64,000 nucleotides of DNA from Pseudomonas pergaminensis. Its GTDB lineage: Bacteria; Pseudomonadota; Gammaproteobacteria; Pseudomonadales; Pseudomonadaceae. Below the pieces are notes generated by a model. That model worked only from the letters and a program-made list of their open reading frames with translations. It had not been told where the DNA came from and did no database searches. A program made the position numbers and the translations under genes. Below, piece after piece: positions 45,189-54,505 of this stretch (positions within the stretch are counted from its first letter, which is position 1; each line of letters begins with the position of its first letter). The stretch is taken from positions 2,294,001 through 2,358,000 of the forward strand of contig NZ_CP078013.2 in NCBI RefSeq assembly GCF_024112395.2, read 5' to 3'.

Positions 45189-45629
45189 CTATTCGCCGCG
45201 GATGTACTGCTCCAGTTGTTTGATCAGGTCTGCCTGGTCGGCAATGGCTTCTTTCACCAGGTCGCCGATGGACAGCAGGCCCAGCAGTTTGCCGTCTTCG
45301 ACCACGGGCAGGTGGCGCAGGTGACTGTCGGTCATGATGTTCATGCACTCATCGACTTTTTTATGGGTGTCGACGGTGATGACTGGAGAGCTCATTACCT
45401 CATGGACCTTGGTGGTGACTGATGACAGCCCCTTGAGCATGATTTTGCGTGCGTAATCTCGTTCGCTGATGATGCCCACCACCACGCCATCCTGGACGAC
45501 CGGCAAGGCCCCGACGTTTTTCTCCGACATCCGGACCAGTGCTTCAAACACGGTATGGTCGTGCTTGATGGTATGGACGTCCTGGTTTTTCTGGTCCTTG
45601 GCTTTGAGCACTTGTGCAACGGTTTTCAT
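45189..45629 (-). CDS. CBS-domain pair protein
   Basis: 146 residues made almost wholly of two CBS domains (about 15-70 and 80-135): ALPVVQDGVVVGIISERDYARKI and HLPVVEDGKLLGLLSIGDLVKEA. CBS pairs bind adenosine nucleotides and act as energy or redox sensors. ATG 45629 has GGAG about 9 bases upstream; a GTG at 45638 is also possible. Upstream of the Sir2 gene on the same strand. Confidence 0.9.
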   Translation of the reverse strand: MKTVAQVLKAKDQKNQDVHTIKHDHTVFEALVRMSEKNVGALPVVQDGVVVGIISERDYARKIMLKGLSSVTTKVHEVMSSPVITVDTHKKVDECMNIMTDSHLRHLPVVEDGKLLGLLSIGDLVKEAIADQADLIKQLEQYIRGE

Positions 45630-45760
45630 GGCGGCCACTCCGGTATTGTTGTTGGTGAGTCAGGGTCCCCTTACAGAATCCTAGACGGCCCACGCTGGGG
45701 CAAGGTCCAAAGCGGCGTTAAACCCGTCGAAAAACGTCATTCGCCGGATTTTTTCGCCGC

Positions 45761-47716
45761 TTACCCAGCATTTGTCGGCTTTTTAGCGCGCTTGGGGCTG
45801 GCTGCCGTTTTGCGTGGCGCGCTTTTACGTTTGTTTTTCCACGGCGTGGCACCTCGACCTGCCGGGCTGGCGGGGCCGGTGATGGTCATGCGCATGCCAT
45901 TGCAGCGCGCCACTTGCTTGCTCATCCAGGCCGCCTGTTTGGCGACGAATTCTTCCAGGCTCATTTCGCCACTTTGCACCATGTCCAGGGCCTGCTCCCA
46001 GATTGCGGTGGTACCGGGGTCGGCGATGGCACGGGGCACCGCGTCGATCAGGCTGAATGCCGCCGGTGTGGCCGACAGTGCCTTGCCGTTCTTTACCAAG
46101 TAACCACGGTCCAGCAGGCCCTGGATAATGCCGGCGCGAGTGGCTTCGGTGCCGATGCCGGTGGTGTCCTTGAGCTTTTGCTTGAGCAGCGGGTCTTCCA
46201 CCAGCTTGGCGACGTTCTTCATGGCCTTGATCAGGTCGCCTTCGGTAAAGGGCTTGGGCGGTTGGGTCCACAGGTCCTTGAGGTTGACCTTGGCCACCGC
46301 GTAGTCCTGGCCCTGCGCTAATGTCGGCAGCGCCTGGGGGGCGGGGGCTTCGCGCCCCTTGGCCGGCGCCAGGGCTTCGGGCAAGGCGCGTTTCCAGCCT
46401 GGCTCGATCACTACCTTGCCCACCGCGCGTAACGCTTGGCCTGCACACTCAAAATCTGCCTGGGTGCGATCGTATTCATGGTTGGGCAGGAATTGCGCCA
46501 GGTAGCGCGCACGAATCAGGGTGTAGACCGCACGATGCTTACCGGTGAGTTGCCCGACATCCTTGCCGGCGCCGGTAGGGATGATGCCGTGGTGGGCGCT
46601 GACCTTGGCATCGTTCCACGCCCGTGAGCGGCGTTGCGGGTCGATATGTGGCATCAGCTCGTTTACGGCTGCATCAGCGCGCCCCAGCGCAGCAAGAATC
46701 GTCGGCGCGTCACTGTGCTGGCTCAGTGGCAGGTAGCCGCAATCGCTGCGCGGGTAGGTGATGGCTTTGTGGGTTTCATACAGCGATTGGGCGATATCCA
46801 GGGTTTCCTGCGCGCCGAGCCCCAGTTTCTTCGAGCAGATTTCCTGCAGGGTGCCCAGGTCAAAGGGCAGGGGAGCGACTTCGCGCATGCGCTCGGTACG
46901 CAGTTTCACCAGCCGTGCGGTGGCGGCATTGGCCATGGCATCGGCTGCGTCTCGTGCCAGTTGCGGGTTGAGGCACCGGCCCTGGTCATCACAGGCATCC
47001 TCGGCCGCGCGCCACTGGGCGGTGAACGTCATGCGTTCGTGGCGCAAGTCGACATCGATCGCCCAGTACGCCACCGGCACAAAATCGGCAATGCTGCGGT
47101 CGCGGTCCACCACCAGGCGCAAGGTAGGCGTTTGCACCCGTCCCACGGGCAAGACGCCTTGGTAACCGGATTGGCGCCCCAACAAGGTAAACAAACGACT
47201 CATGTTCATGCCGATAAGCCAGTCGGCGCGGGAACGGCCCAGGGCCGAGTGATACAGGCTGAAGGTCTCGGCGCCGGGCTTGAGGGCCGCCAGGGCCTTG
47301 CGAATGGAGGCGTCGTCGAGGGCCGACAGCCACAGACGCTGGATCGGCCCGCGATAGCGGCAATGTTCCACCAGCTCGCGGGCGATCATCTCGCCTTCGC
47401 GATCGGCGTCGGTGGCGATCACCAATTCTTGGGCTTCTCCCAGCAAACGCTTGACCGCCTTGAACTGGCTGGCGGTCTTGGGCTTGACGCGCATCTTCCA
47501 TTTTTCCGGGACGATGGGCAGGTCGGCCAGCACCCAGCGTTTGTACTTGGCGTCGTAGGCGTCGGGTGGGGCGGTTTCGAGCAGGTGGCCGATGCACCAG
47601 GTGACCGTGACCCCGTTGCCCAGCCAGCACCCGTCGCCACGGCGGCTGGCACCGAGCACGGCCGCGATATCTTTGGCCTGGGAGGGTTTTTCACAGAGGT
47701 ACAGCCGCATGGTCAT
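45761..47716 (-). CDS. topB: DNA topoisomerase III
   Basis: 651-residue type IA topoisomerase that decatenates and relaxes DNA. The TOPRIM domain starts MRLYLCEKPSQAKDIAAVLG and has VIATDADREGEMIARELVEH. The active-site Tyr is in AITYPRSDCGYLP. Other marks are PVGRVQTPTLRLV and TGIGTEATRAGIIQGLLDRGYL, with a basic C-terminal tail (KNKRKSAPRKTAASPKRAKKP). No zinc fingers at the C-terminus, as usual for TopB. Starts at 47716, 47710 or GTG 47719 are possible. Single gene, followed upstream by a REPIN. Confidence 0.94.
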   Translation of the reverse strand: MTMRLYLCEKPSQAKDIAAVLGASRRGDGCWLGNGVTVTWCIGHLLETAPPDAYDAKYKRWVLADLPIVPEKWKMRVKPKTASQFKAVKRLLGEAQELVIATDADREGEMIARELVEHCRYRGPIQRLWLSALDDASIRKALAALKPGAETFSLYHSALGRSRADWLIGMNMSRLFTLLGRQSGYQGVLPVGRVQTPTLRLVVDRDRSIADFVPVAYWAIDVDLRHERMTFTAQWRAAEDACDDQGRCLNPQLARDAADAMANAATARLVKLRTERMREVAPLPFDLGTLQEICSKKLGLGAQETLDIAQSLYETHKAITYPRSDCGYLPLSQHSDAPTILAALGRADAAVNELMPHIDPQRRSRAWNDAKVSAHHGIIPTGAGKDVGQLTGKHRAVYTLIRARYLAQFLPNHEYDRTQADFECAGQALRAVGKVVIEPGWKRALPEALAPAKGREAPAPQALPTLAQGQDYAVAKVNLKDLWTQPPKPFTEGDLIKAMKNVAKLVEDPLLKQKLKDTTGIGTEATRAGIIQGLLDRGYLVKNGKALSATPAAFSLIDAVPRAIADPGTTAIWEQALDMVQSGEMSLEEFVAKQAAWMSKQVARCNGMRMTITGPASPAGRGATPWKNKRKSAPRKTAASPKRAKKPTNAG

Positions 47717-47819
47717 CACATCAGATCGGGTTGATGCCTTGCAGGATGCTCAGTTGGACGGCTTTGATCAACCATTATCTGTATGGATGTACAGCAATTT
47801 GTGTGGCGCCACAAAATGA

Positions 47820-47910
47820 CTGTGGGAGCGGGCTCGCTCGCGAAGGCGGTGGGTCAGTCAACTCATCTGTGACTGATCCACCGCCTTCGCGGGCAAGCCC
47901 GCTCCCACAG
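47820..47910. repeat. REP inverted pair (REPIN)
   Basis: CTGTGGGAGCGGGCTCGCTC and the opposed GGGCAAGCCCGCTCCCACAG, about 50 bp apart, between topB and the MHS transporter. Confidence 0.9.
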
Positions 47911-47937
47911 GGGATCTCCAGTGTTCAGGAGACCGGG

Positions 47938-49563
47938 TCAGTTGTTATCGATATCCACGTGCCGTGTTTCTTTCAGGCAGAACATCCCCACGATCAGGCT
48001 TACCCCGGTCACTACCACCGGGTACCACAGGCCGTAGAAGATATCGCCGGTGTACACCACCAGGGCAAACGACACGGTCGGCAGGAACCCGCCAAACCAG
48101 CCGTTACCGATGTGGTAGGGCAGGGACATCGAGGTGTAGCGGATGCGCGTCGGGAACAGTTCGACCATCAGCGCCGCCAGCGGGCCGTAGCACATGGCGG
48201 CAATCAGGATCAGCGCCACGATCAGCACCACCACCATGGTCTTGTTGACCTGCGCCACATCCGCCGAAGACGGGTAGCCGGCCAGGGTCACGGCGCCACG
48301 CAGGGCTTTTTCGTCGAACCCGTCGATACGCACGTCGCCCACACTCACTTGCACCGGGCTGCCGGCCGGTGCGGAGGCGCTGCTGTAAGGCAGGCCTTGC
48401 TTGACCAGGAAGGTCTTGACCTTGTCGCACGGGCTGTCGAATTTGGCCTTGCCCACCGGGTCGAACTGGAAGGTGCAGGTCGCCGGGTCGGCCAATACGG
48501 TGATCGGGGCCTGGTGACTGGCTTGGTCCATCGCCGGGTTGGTGTAGTGCGCCAGGCTCTTGAAGATCGGGAAGTACAGCGCGGTCGCCAGCAGCAGGCC
48601 GAGCATCAGCACCGGCTTGCGGCCCACCTTGTCCGACAGCCAGCCGAAGAAGATGAAGAACGGCGCGCCAATGACCACGCTGATGATCAGCAGCATGTTG
48701 GCGAGGGCCGGGTCCATTTTCAGGAACTGGGTGAGGAAGAACAGCACATAGAACTGCGCCGCGTAGAAGGTCACCGCCTGGCCGCCGTTGATGCTGAACA
48801 GGGCGATCAGCACGATCTTGAGGTTTTCCCATTTACCAAACGAATCGCGGATCGGCGACTTGCTGGACTTGCCTTCCTCTTTCATTTTCAGGAACGCCGG
48901 CGACTCATGCAGGCTCATGCGAATCCAGGTGGAAATACCCAGCAGCACGATGGAGAACAGGAACGGAATGCGCCAGCCCCAGACTTCGAACTGGTCACCG
49001 GTGAAGTAACGGCAGGCCAGCACCACCAGCAACGACAGCAGCAGGCCGAGGGTCGCGGTGGACTGAATCCAACTGGTGTGGAACCCACGCTTGCCCGCTG
49101 GCGCATGCTCCGCCACATAGGTGGCCGCGCCGCCGTATTCACCGCCCAGCGCCAGGCCTTGCAGCATGCGCAGCACGATCAGGATGATCGGCGCGGCAAT
49201 GCCGATGCTGGCGTAGGTCGGCAACAGCCCGACACAGAAAGTCGCCACGCCCATCAAGATGATAGTGACGAGGAAGGTGTATTTGCGCCCGATCATGTCG
49301 CCCAGCCGGCCAAACACCAGCGCGCCGAACGGCCGCACTACAAAGCCGGCCGCAAAGGCCATCAAGGCAAAGATGAACGCCGTGGTGTCGTTGACCCCGG
49401 CAAAGAACTGCTTGCTGATCACCGCCGCCAGGGCGCCGTAGAGGAAAAAGTCATACCACTCGAACACCGTCCCCAGGGACGAGGCGAAGATGACCTTCTT
49501 TGAGTCGTTGCGGGTGATGACGGTGTTGACCGCCGAACCCAGGGGTTGAGCATGTTCTGACAT
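47938..49563 (-). CDS. MFS metabolite:H+ symporter (MHS family) with a large extramembrane insert
   Basis: 541 residues, longer than the usual ~440. Family marks are GTVFEWYDFFLYGALAAV in helix 1, AGFVVRPFGALVFGRLGDMIGRKY and MLQGLALGGEYGGAATYVAEHAP. Between two C-terminal-half helices an extra segment of about 100 residues (from FKSLAHYTNPAMDQ to YPSSADVAQVNK) is inserted, with two Cys that could form a disulfide, suggesting a periplasmic domain. Members import carboxylates or compatible solutes with protons. Downstream of the GMC gene on the same strand, 65 bp apart. Confidence 0.88.
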   Translation of the reverse strand: MSEHAQPLGSAVNTVITRNDSKKVIFASSLGTVFEWYDFFLYGALAAVISKQFFAGVNDTTAFIFALMAFAAGFVVRPFGALVFGRLGDMIGRKYTFLVTIILMGVATFCVGLLPTYASIGIAAPIILIVLRMLQGLALGGEYGGAATYVAEHAPAGKRGFHTSWIQSTATLGLLLSLLVVLACRYFTGDQFEVWGWRIPFLFSIVLLGISTWIRMSLHESPAFLKMKEEGKSSKSPIRDSFGKWENLKIVLIALFSINGGQAVTFYAAQFYVLFFLTQFLKMDPALANMLLIISVVIGAPFFIFFGWLSDKVGRKPVLMLGLLLATALYFPIFKSLAHYTNPAMDQASHQAPITVLADPATCTFQFDPVGKAKFDSPCDKVKTFLVKQGLPYSSASAPAGSPVQVSVGDVRIDGFDEKALRGAVTLAGYPSSADVAQVNKTMVVVLIVALILIAAMCYGPLAALMVELFPTRIRYTSMSLPYHIGNGWFGGFLPTVSFALVVYTGDIFYGLWYPVVVTGVSLIVGMFCLKETRHVDIDNN

Positions 49564-49604
49564 CGGGTAGCCCTCACAGTGATTATTTATTGTTGTTCCA
49601 CTGT

Positions 49605-49624
49605 CGGCGCCAGGTCTGGCGCCG
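49605..49624. other. Perfect 9-bp inverted repeat between the GMC and MHS genes
   Basis: CGGCGCCAG-GT-CTGGCGCCG forms a very stable hairpin just after the GMC stop codon, without a T run. It may be a weak terminator or mRNA 3' stabiliser within an operon. Confidence 0.5.
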
Positions 49625-49628
49625 CTAT

Positions 49629-51275
49629 TCAGATTGCATGAACCAGTTCTTTCTCCGGGGCGAGACTCCTTGTATTCGGCGAAAGGATCAGCTGCGCGGC
49701 CTTCTCCGCGATCATCAGCGTAGGTGAACAGGTGTTGCCGGACGTGATGCGCGGCATGACAGAGGCATCGGCAATGCGCAAGCCAGGCACGCCATGCACC
49801 CGCAGTTGCGCATCCACCACCGCGTCTTTATCGCTGCCCATGCGGCATGTGCCAACCGGATGAAAGATAGTAGTACCGATACGCGCGGCGGCTTCATGCA
49901 ATTCGTCTTCGGTTTGCAGCGAATCGCCTGGCAGGTATTCCACTGGCTTGAACTGGCTCAGCGCCGGGGCGGCGACGATACGGCGTGTCAGGCGGATCGC
50001 ATCAGCGGCCACCCGCAAATCTTCCGGATGGCTGAGGTAATTGGGGCGGATCAGCGGTGCATCCGCCGGGTTGGCCGAGCGAATGTCGATGCGTCCGCGA
50101 CTTTGCGGGCGCAAGTCGCAGACCGATGCGGTAAACGCCGGGAATGCGTGCAGCGGTTCGCCGAAACGCTCAAGTGACAGCGGCTGCACGTGGTATTCGA
50201 GGTTGGCCGAGGTCTGTTCCGGACCCGAGCGGGCAAATGCGCCGAGCTGGCTGGGCGCCATCGACAATGGGCCGCTGCGGTCATACAGGTAGCGCAGGCC
50301 CATGCCCATCTTGCCCCATAGCGTGCCGGCGATCTGGTTGAGGGTGCGGGCGTTTTCCAGTTTGTAGATCAGCCGCAGTTGCAGGTGGTCCTGCAAGTTG
50401 CCACCAACGCCCGGCAGTTCATGCAGTACGTCGATGCCCAAGGGTTTGAGCACACTGGACGGACCGATTCCCGAACGCTGCAAGATGCCTGGCGACCCCA
50501 CGGAGCCGGCGCACAGGACGATCTCCTTGCGTGCCTTCCAACTCAGTTGCTGGCCCTGCTGGCGTCCGATTACCTGGGAGGCGCGGCCGTTTTCCAGCAG
50601 TACGCGGTCGACCTCCACTTCGGTCAATACTGTCAGGTTGGGGCGTTGACGGACCGGCTTGAGGAACGCCTTGGCCGCATTCCAGCGCACCCCGGCCTTC
50701 TGGTTGACCTGGAAGTAGCCGCAGCCTTCGTTGTCGCCCTGGTTGAAGTCATTGATGTTGGCAATACCACTTTGCGCCGCCGCATCACGGAAAGCATCGA
50801 GGATCGGCCAGTGCAGGCGCTGCTGTTCGACGCGCCATTCACCGCCATCGCTGTGGAATTCCGAGCCGCCGGCAAAATGGTTTTCGCTCTGCTTGAACAG
50901 CGGCAGCACGTCTTTCCAGGCCCAACCCGCGTTGCCTTCTGCGGCCCAGCCGTCGTAATCCTGGGCCTGGCCGCGCATGTAGATCATGCCGTTGATGGAG
51001 GAGCAGCCGCCCAGCACCTTGCCCCGTGGGTAACTCAGCGCACGGCCTTGCAGGCCTTCCTGGGCTTCGGTCTTGAAGCACCAGTCGGTGCGCGGGTTGC
51101 CGATGCAGAACAGGTAGCCGACGGGAATGTGGATCCAGGGGTAGTTGTCACGGCCGCCGGCTTCAAGCAGCAGCACGCGATGGGCAGGGTTGGCGGACAG
51201 TCGATTGGCCAGCAGGCAGCCTGCGGGGCCGGCACCTACGACGATGTAATCGAATTCAGCAGTAGCAATGGGCAT
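49629..51275 (-). CDS. GMC-family FAD oxidoreductase (choline dehydrogenase-like)
   Basis: 548 residues. FAD-binding DYIVVGAGPAGCLLANRLS, GMC signature 1 around YPRGKVLGGCSSINGMIYMRGQ, signature 2 around GSVGSPGILQRSGIGP. The C-terminal His pair is in IFHPVGTCRMG and PRITSGNTCSPTLMIAEKAA (the second His of the family reads differently here, Asn). It oxidises an alcohol using FAD; betA (choline) is related but betB/betI are absent. The divergent LysR gene and the MHS transporter beside it suggest a small catabolic unit. Confidence 0.88.
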   Translation of the reverse strand: MPIATAEFDYIVVGAGPAGCLLANRLSANPAHRVLLLEAGGRDNYPWIHIPVGYLFCIGNPRTDWCFKTEAQEGLQGRALSYPRGKVLGGCSSINGMIYMRGQAQDYDGWAAEGNAGWAWKDVLPLFKQSENHFAGGSEFHSDGGEWRVEQQRLHWPILDAFRDAAAQSGIANINDFNQGDNEGCGYFQVNQKAGVRWNAAKAFLKPVRQRPNLTVLTEVEVDRVLLENGRASQVIGRQQGQQLSWKARKEIVLCAGSVGSPGILQRSGIGPSSVLKPLGIDVLHELPGVGGNLQDHLQLRLIYKLENARTLNQIAGTLWGKMGMGLRYLYDRSGPLSMAPSQLGAFARSGPEQTSANLEYHVQPLSLERFGEPLHAFPAFTASVCDLRPQSRGRIDIRSANPADAPLIRPNYLSHPEDLRVAADAIRLTRRIVAAPALSQFKPVEYLPGDSLQTEDELHEAAARIGTTIFHPVGTCRMGSDKDAVVDAQLRVHGVPGLRIADASVMPRITSGNTCSPTLMIAEKAAQLILSPNTRSLAPEKELVHAI

Positions 51276-51399
51276 CTGAGGCCTCGCTTGTTTTTCTTAT
51301 TGGCTCCATCCTAGTTGTTAGTTTTCGTCTTAAAAATGTTAGTTTTTACCCAGCTGCTGTGCGTTTTTAAACAGCATGACCCTTGGGGCTTTGCTCAAT

Positions 51400-51533
51400 G
51401 TAGTGAGCGAGCTTGCTCGCGCTGGGGCGCGAAGCGGCCCCTTCTGCATGCAAACGCGGTTTTTCAGATGCAACGAGGCTTCCGGTTTTGGGGCTGCTGC
51501 GCAGCCCAGCGCGAGCAAGCTCGCTCACCACAG
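51400..51533. repeat. REP inverted pair in the GMC/LysR divergent region
   Basis: TAGTGAGCGAGCTTGCTCGC and the opposed GCGAGCAAGCTCGCTCACCA, with GGGGCGCGAAGCGGCCCC and GGGGCTGCTGCGCAGCCC stems between. It sits between two divergent genes, an unusual place for a REPIN. Confidence 0.85.
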
Positions 51534-51583
51534 GTACCGGGTACAGCTTTAGACAGTATTTATGTCCAAGTTAGGGAGGCGTC

Positions 51584-52474
51584 ATGTTCGACTGGAACGA
51601 CCTGCGGTATTTTCTGGAGCTGCAGCGCAGCGGCCGCTTGCTCACCGCCGCGCAACGTCTGAAAACCACGCATGCCACCGTGGCCCGGCATATCGAGGCG
51701 ATCGAGAAAAGCCTCGGCACCGCGCTGTTCGTGCAGCATGCCCAGGGCTACGAACTGACGCCGGCCGGCGAAGCGCTGCTCAAGCACGCCGAAGCCATGG
51801 AAAACGTCGCGCTGTTGGCCGAAGACGAACTGACCCACTCCGCCGCGCCCTTGGGCAAGATCCGCCTCGGCGTGGCCGAAGGCTTGGGCGTGATGTTCCT
51901 GGCCAGTCGTATGGGTGGGCTATTTGATCGCTACCCCGGGTTGGAAGTGGAATTGGTGGCGGTGCCACGCTTTGTCAGCATTCTCAACCGCGAAGCGGAG
52001 ATCAGCATCCACCTCGAACGCCCCAGCGTCGATCAACTGGTCACCCGCAAACTCACCGACTACCGCCTGGCCCTCTACGCCAGCCGTGCCTATCTGGACC
52101 GCAACCCACCGATCGAAAAGCGCGAAGACCTCGCCGCGCACGCGTGGATCGATTACGTGGACGACTTGCTGTTCAGCCAGGAACTCAAATTCCTCAGCAG
52201 CTTCTGCCGCAACCCCAAGGTGGTGTTCCACAGCACCAGCGTGATTGCCCAGCACCAAGCCGCGCGCTCCGGGTTGGGGATCGCGGTGTTGCCGTGCTTC
52301 ATGGCGGCCGGCGACCCGGAACTGGTGCCGTTGCTGCCGGGGGAGGGGATCCAGCGCAGTTACTGGATCAGCTCGCGCAGGGAGTTGCACAAATCGGTGC
52401 GGCTGCGAGTGTTGTGGGATTACGTGGTGGAGTTGTGTGCGCGGGAGCAGGGGTTGTTGTTGGGCGAGGCCTGA
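51584..52474 (+). CDS. LysR-family transcriptional regulator
   Basis: 296 residues. Winged helix-turn-helix MFDWNDLRYFLELQRSGRLLTAAQRLKTTHATVARHIEAIE (marks extent), then an effector domain from about residue 90 (IRLGVAEGLGVMFLASRM). GGAGG precedes the ATG by four bases. It is divergent from the GMC oxidoreductase gene and is the likely regulator of it and the MHS transporter. Confidence 0.9.
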   Translation: MFDWNDLRYFLELQRSGRLLTAAQRLKTTHATVARHIEAIEKSLGTALFVQHAQGYELTPAGEALLKHAEAMENVALLAEDELTHSAAPLGKIRLGVAEGLGVMFLASRMGGLFDRYPGLEVELVAVPRFVSILNREAEISIHLERPSVDQLVTRKLTDYRLALYASRAYLDRNPPIEKREDLAAHAWIDYVDDLLFSQELKFLSSFCRNPKVVFHSTSVIAQHQAARSGLGIAVLPCFMAAGDPELVPLLPGEGIQRSYWISSRRELHKSVRLRVLWDYVVELCAREQGLLLGEA

Positions 52475-52498
52475 TGCCAGGCCTGCCCAACAGAGGGG

Positions 52499-54358
52499 TT
52501 AGAGTTTCACCACCTGATGCACCTGCTCCGCGCAAGCCCGTGCATCCTCAATCATTTTCCCGAACGCCTTACTGACAATCTCATCACGGCTCAACCAACG
52601 CACCTTCTGGCTCAGGCGATAGTGATAACGCAGCCCGCCATTCTCCTGCGAACCCTGCAGGTCCAAGTCATACCAAGGCGAACGTACCTGGCAACCCGGG
52701 ATGGTTTTTTCCATCCGCCCGCCGCTCAGGGTGATGCTGTAGTCATGGGTTTGCGGGTTGCCCAGATCAAGCTCGGCCTGCTGCCCTTGGCGGCGGTAGT
52801 TGATAAAACCATCCCAACGACCCTTGAGCGATTCATCGCTATATACGTAGTCATTCGCCAGCTTTTCCAGCGCACGCTGATCATTCATTTTGGCCGTGAC
52901 GGTATAGCCGTCATGCACCACAAAGCCGGTGGCCGGGCGAGTGATCTGGCAGTCGCTGATCTCGTTGCCGAAGTTGGCGCAGATGTCCTGGTCGGTGGCG
53001 GTGCTGCCTTGCTGGCGGTCGGCGACGCTCAGTTGCATCAGCGGCAGGCGATTGAAGGTGATCGTGGCCTGGGTCGCGCCATTGCCTTGTTTGTCGTAGT
53101 GCACCTGTTTGTCCAGGCGCAGGGTGGTTTCGGGGCGTTCCAGCGGGATATGTTCCTCGCGCACCTGACCCTGGGCGTCGTTGACCAGCACCCAGCGGTC
53201 CTGGATATCGGGCATGACCTGGCCGGGGGCGAACACCGGGTTGGTCGGGTCGAGCCACCACACCTGGCCGTCCACTTCGGCGCGCACGATGGCGTGGTTC
53301 GGCGCCTCGGTGCCGGGGATCAGTAGCGACTCGACCACATCGCCCCGGCTGACCCAGGCGGTCTCGGCCTTGATGCCAGTGGCCTTGAGCAAGGCGGTCA
53401 GCAGGATTGCCAGGTCCTTGCAGTCGCCATAACCGTGTTGTTCGATTTCAGCGAGGTTGAAGGGCACGTAGCCGCGCTCTGTCGCCCGCCAATCACCCAG
53501 GTAGCGATAGTGATCGTTGATGTGCTGCATCAATGCCGCGACCTGTTCGGCCGGCGCCAAACCGCGCACGGCAACCACGGCAGCAGCACCTTGTGGGGGC
53601 AGGTTGGCACCGAGGATCTGGTTGTAGCGCTGCGCGAACGCCCCGAAGTACGCCTGGCGCTCCAGAGCACTGCCTACCTCGATACGCGGGATGCGCAGCA
53701 ACGCGGCGTTGGGGGCTTCGTTGATGTAGTTGAGGTAGGTCGGGGCCTTTTGCACCACGTCCAGGGTCTTGCCATTCTGCGACGGCGTTACGCTGAAACC
53801 CTCGAACAGTTCGCTGCGCCAGTGGATGGGGCGCTCGGCAGTAAAGCGCGCCTTGAACCGGTCGCGCCGCGCCGGGCTGGCGCCGAATTTGAGCACGTAG
53901 TGAAACTGGGTCATCAAGGGTTTGGCGGCGTGGTGCTCGCGTACGGTGTAGCGAATCTGCGTGCCGACGCGCAGGTTGGGGAAGGCCAGCGAGGTCTGTT
54001 TGTCGCGGCTGAAGCCCTGGTCCGGATTGGGCGCGGTGCGGGTGTCGATCTGCGTAGCATCCAGCGCCACTGGCTTGGCGCCGGGCTGGGTGGACTGCGC
54101 GCTGATCACTTCAAAGGTGTCGCCTTCGGAATAATCGAAGTCGATGCGCGAGAGCATTTCGCGGCCGCTCGGTTTGAGGATCGTATAGCGGTAGGTGGTG
54201 GTGCAGTCGGTACTGGCGTCGCGGTTGAAGTGGCAGTGCAGCTCGGTGTCGCTGGCCAGTGGTGCTTCGGCCAGGGGTTGCAGCGCGGCAAATACGCCAG
54301 GAGCAACAAGCCCCAGGCTGATGGCAATCAGGGGGCGGTGAAACGAAAAACGGTACAT
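52499..54358 (-). CDS. DUF3857/transglutaminase-like exported protein
   Basis: 619 residues with a signal peptide (MYRFSFHRPLIAISLGLVAPGVFA). A DUF3857 domain (about 40-210) leads into a transglutaminase-like core (about 265-370) with the full triad: Cys in GYGDCKDLAILLTALL, His in PNHAIVRAEVDGQVWWL and Asp in LDPTNPVFAPG. The C-terminal part is a beta-rich DUF2569/3858-like region. Such proteins are periplasmic and their cross-linking or hydrolytic role is undefined. The start ATG 54358 gives the signal peptide. Single gene. Confidence 0.86.
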   Translation of the reverse strand: MYRFSFHRPLIAISLGLVAPGVFAALQPLAEAPLASDTELHCHFNRDASTDCTTTYRYTILKPSGREMLSRIDFDYSEGDTFEVISAQSTQPGAKPVALDATQIDTRTAPNPDQGFSRDKQTSLAFPNLRVGTQIRYTVREHHAAKPLMTQFHYVLKFGASPARRDRFKARFTAERPIHWRSELFEGFSVTPSQNGKTLDVVQKAPTYLNYINEAPNAALLRIPRIEVGSALERQAYFGAFAQRYNQILGANLPPQGAAAVVAVRGLAPAEQVAALMQHINDHYRYLGDWRATERGYVPFNLAEIEQHGYGDCKDLAILLTALLKATGIKAETAWVSRGDVVESLLIPGTEAPNHAIVRAEVDGQVWWLDPTNPVFAPGQVMPDIQDRWVLVNDAQGQVREEHIPLERPETTLRLDKQVHYDKQGNGATQATITFNRLPLMQLSVADRQQGSTATDQDICANFGNEISDCQITRPATGFVVHDGYTVTAKMNDQRALEKLANDYVYSDESLKGRWDGFINYRRQGQQAELDLGNPQTHDYSITLSGGRMEKTIPGCQVRSPWYDLDLQGSQENGGLRYHYRLSQKVRWLSRDEIVSKAFGKMIEDARACAEQVHQVVKL

Positions 54359-54505
54359 GGGCGCCTCGGGTGACACATTGAAACAGCTACCCGGTGGGTA
54401 GCGAGAAGGCGCTGGATGATAATGGATCGCAACTGGGAAAGCCAGGATTGTTCGACAATTTATATGGCTGAAAGGCCCGTCCTAGAGCCTTTTCTTTGAT
54501 TTGTG

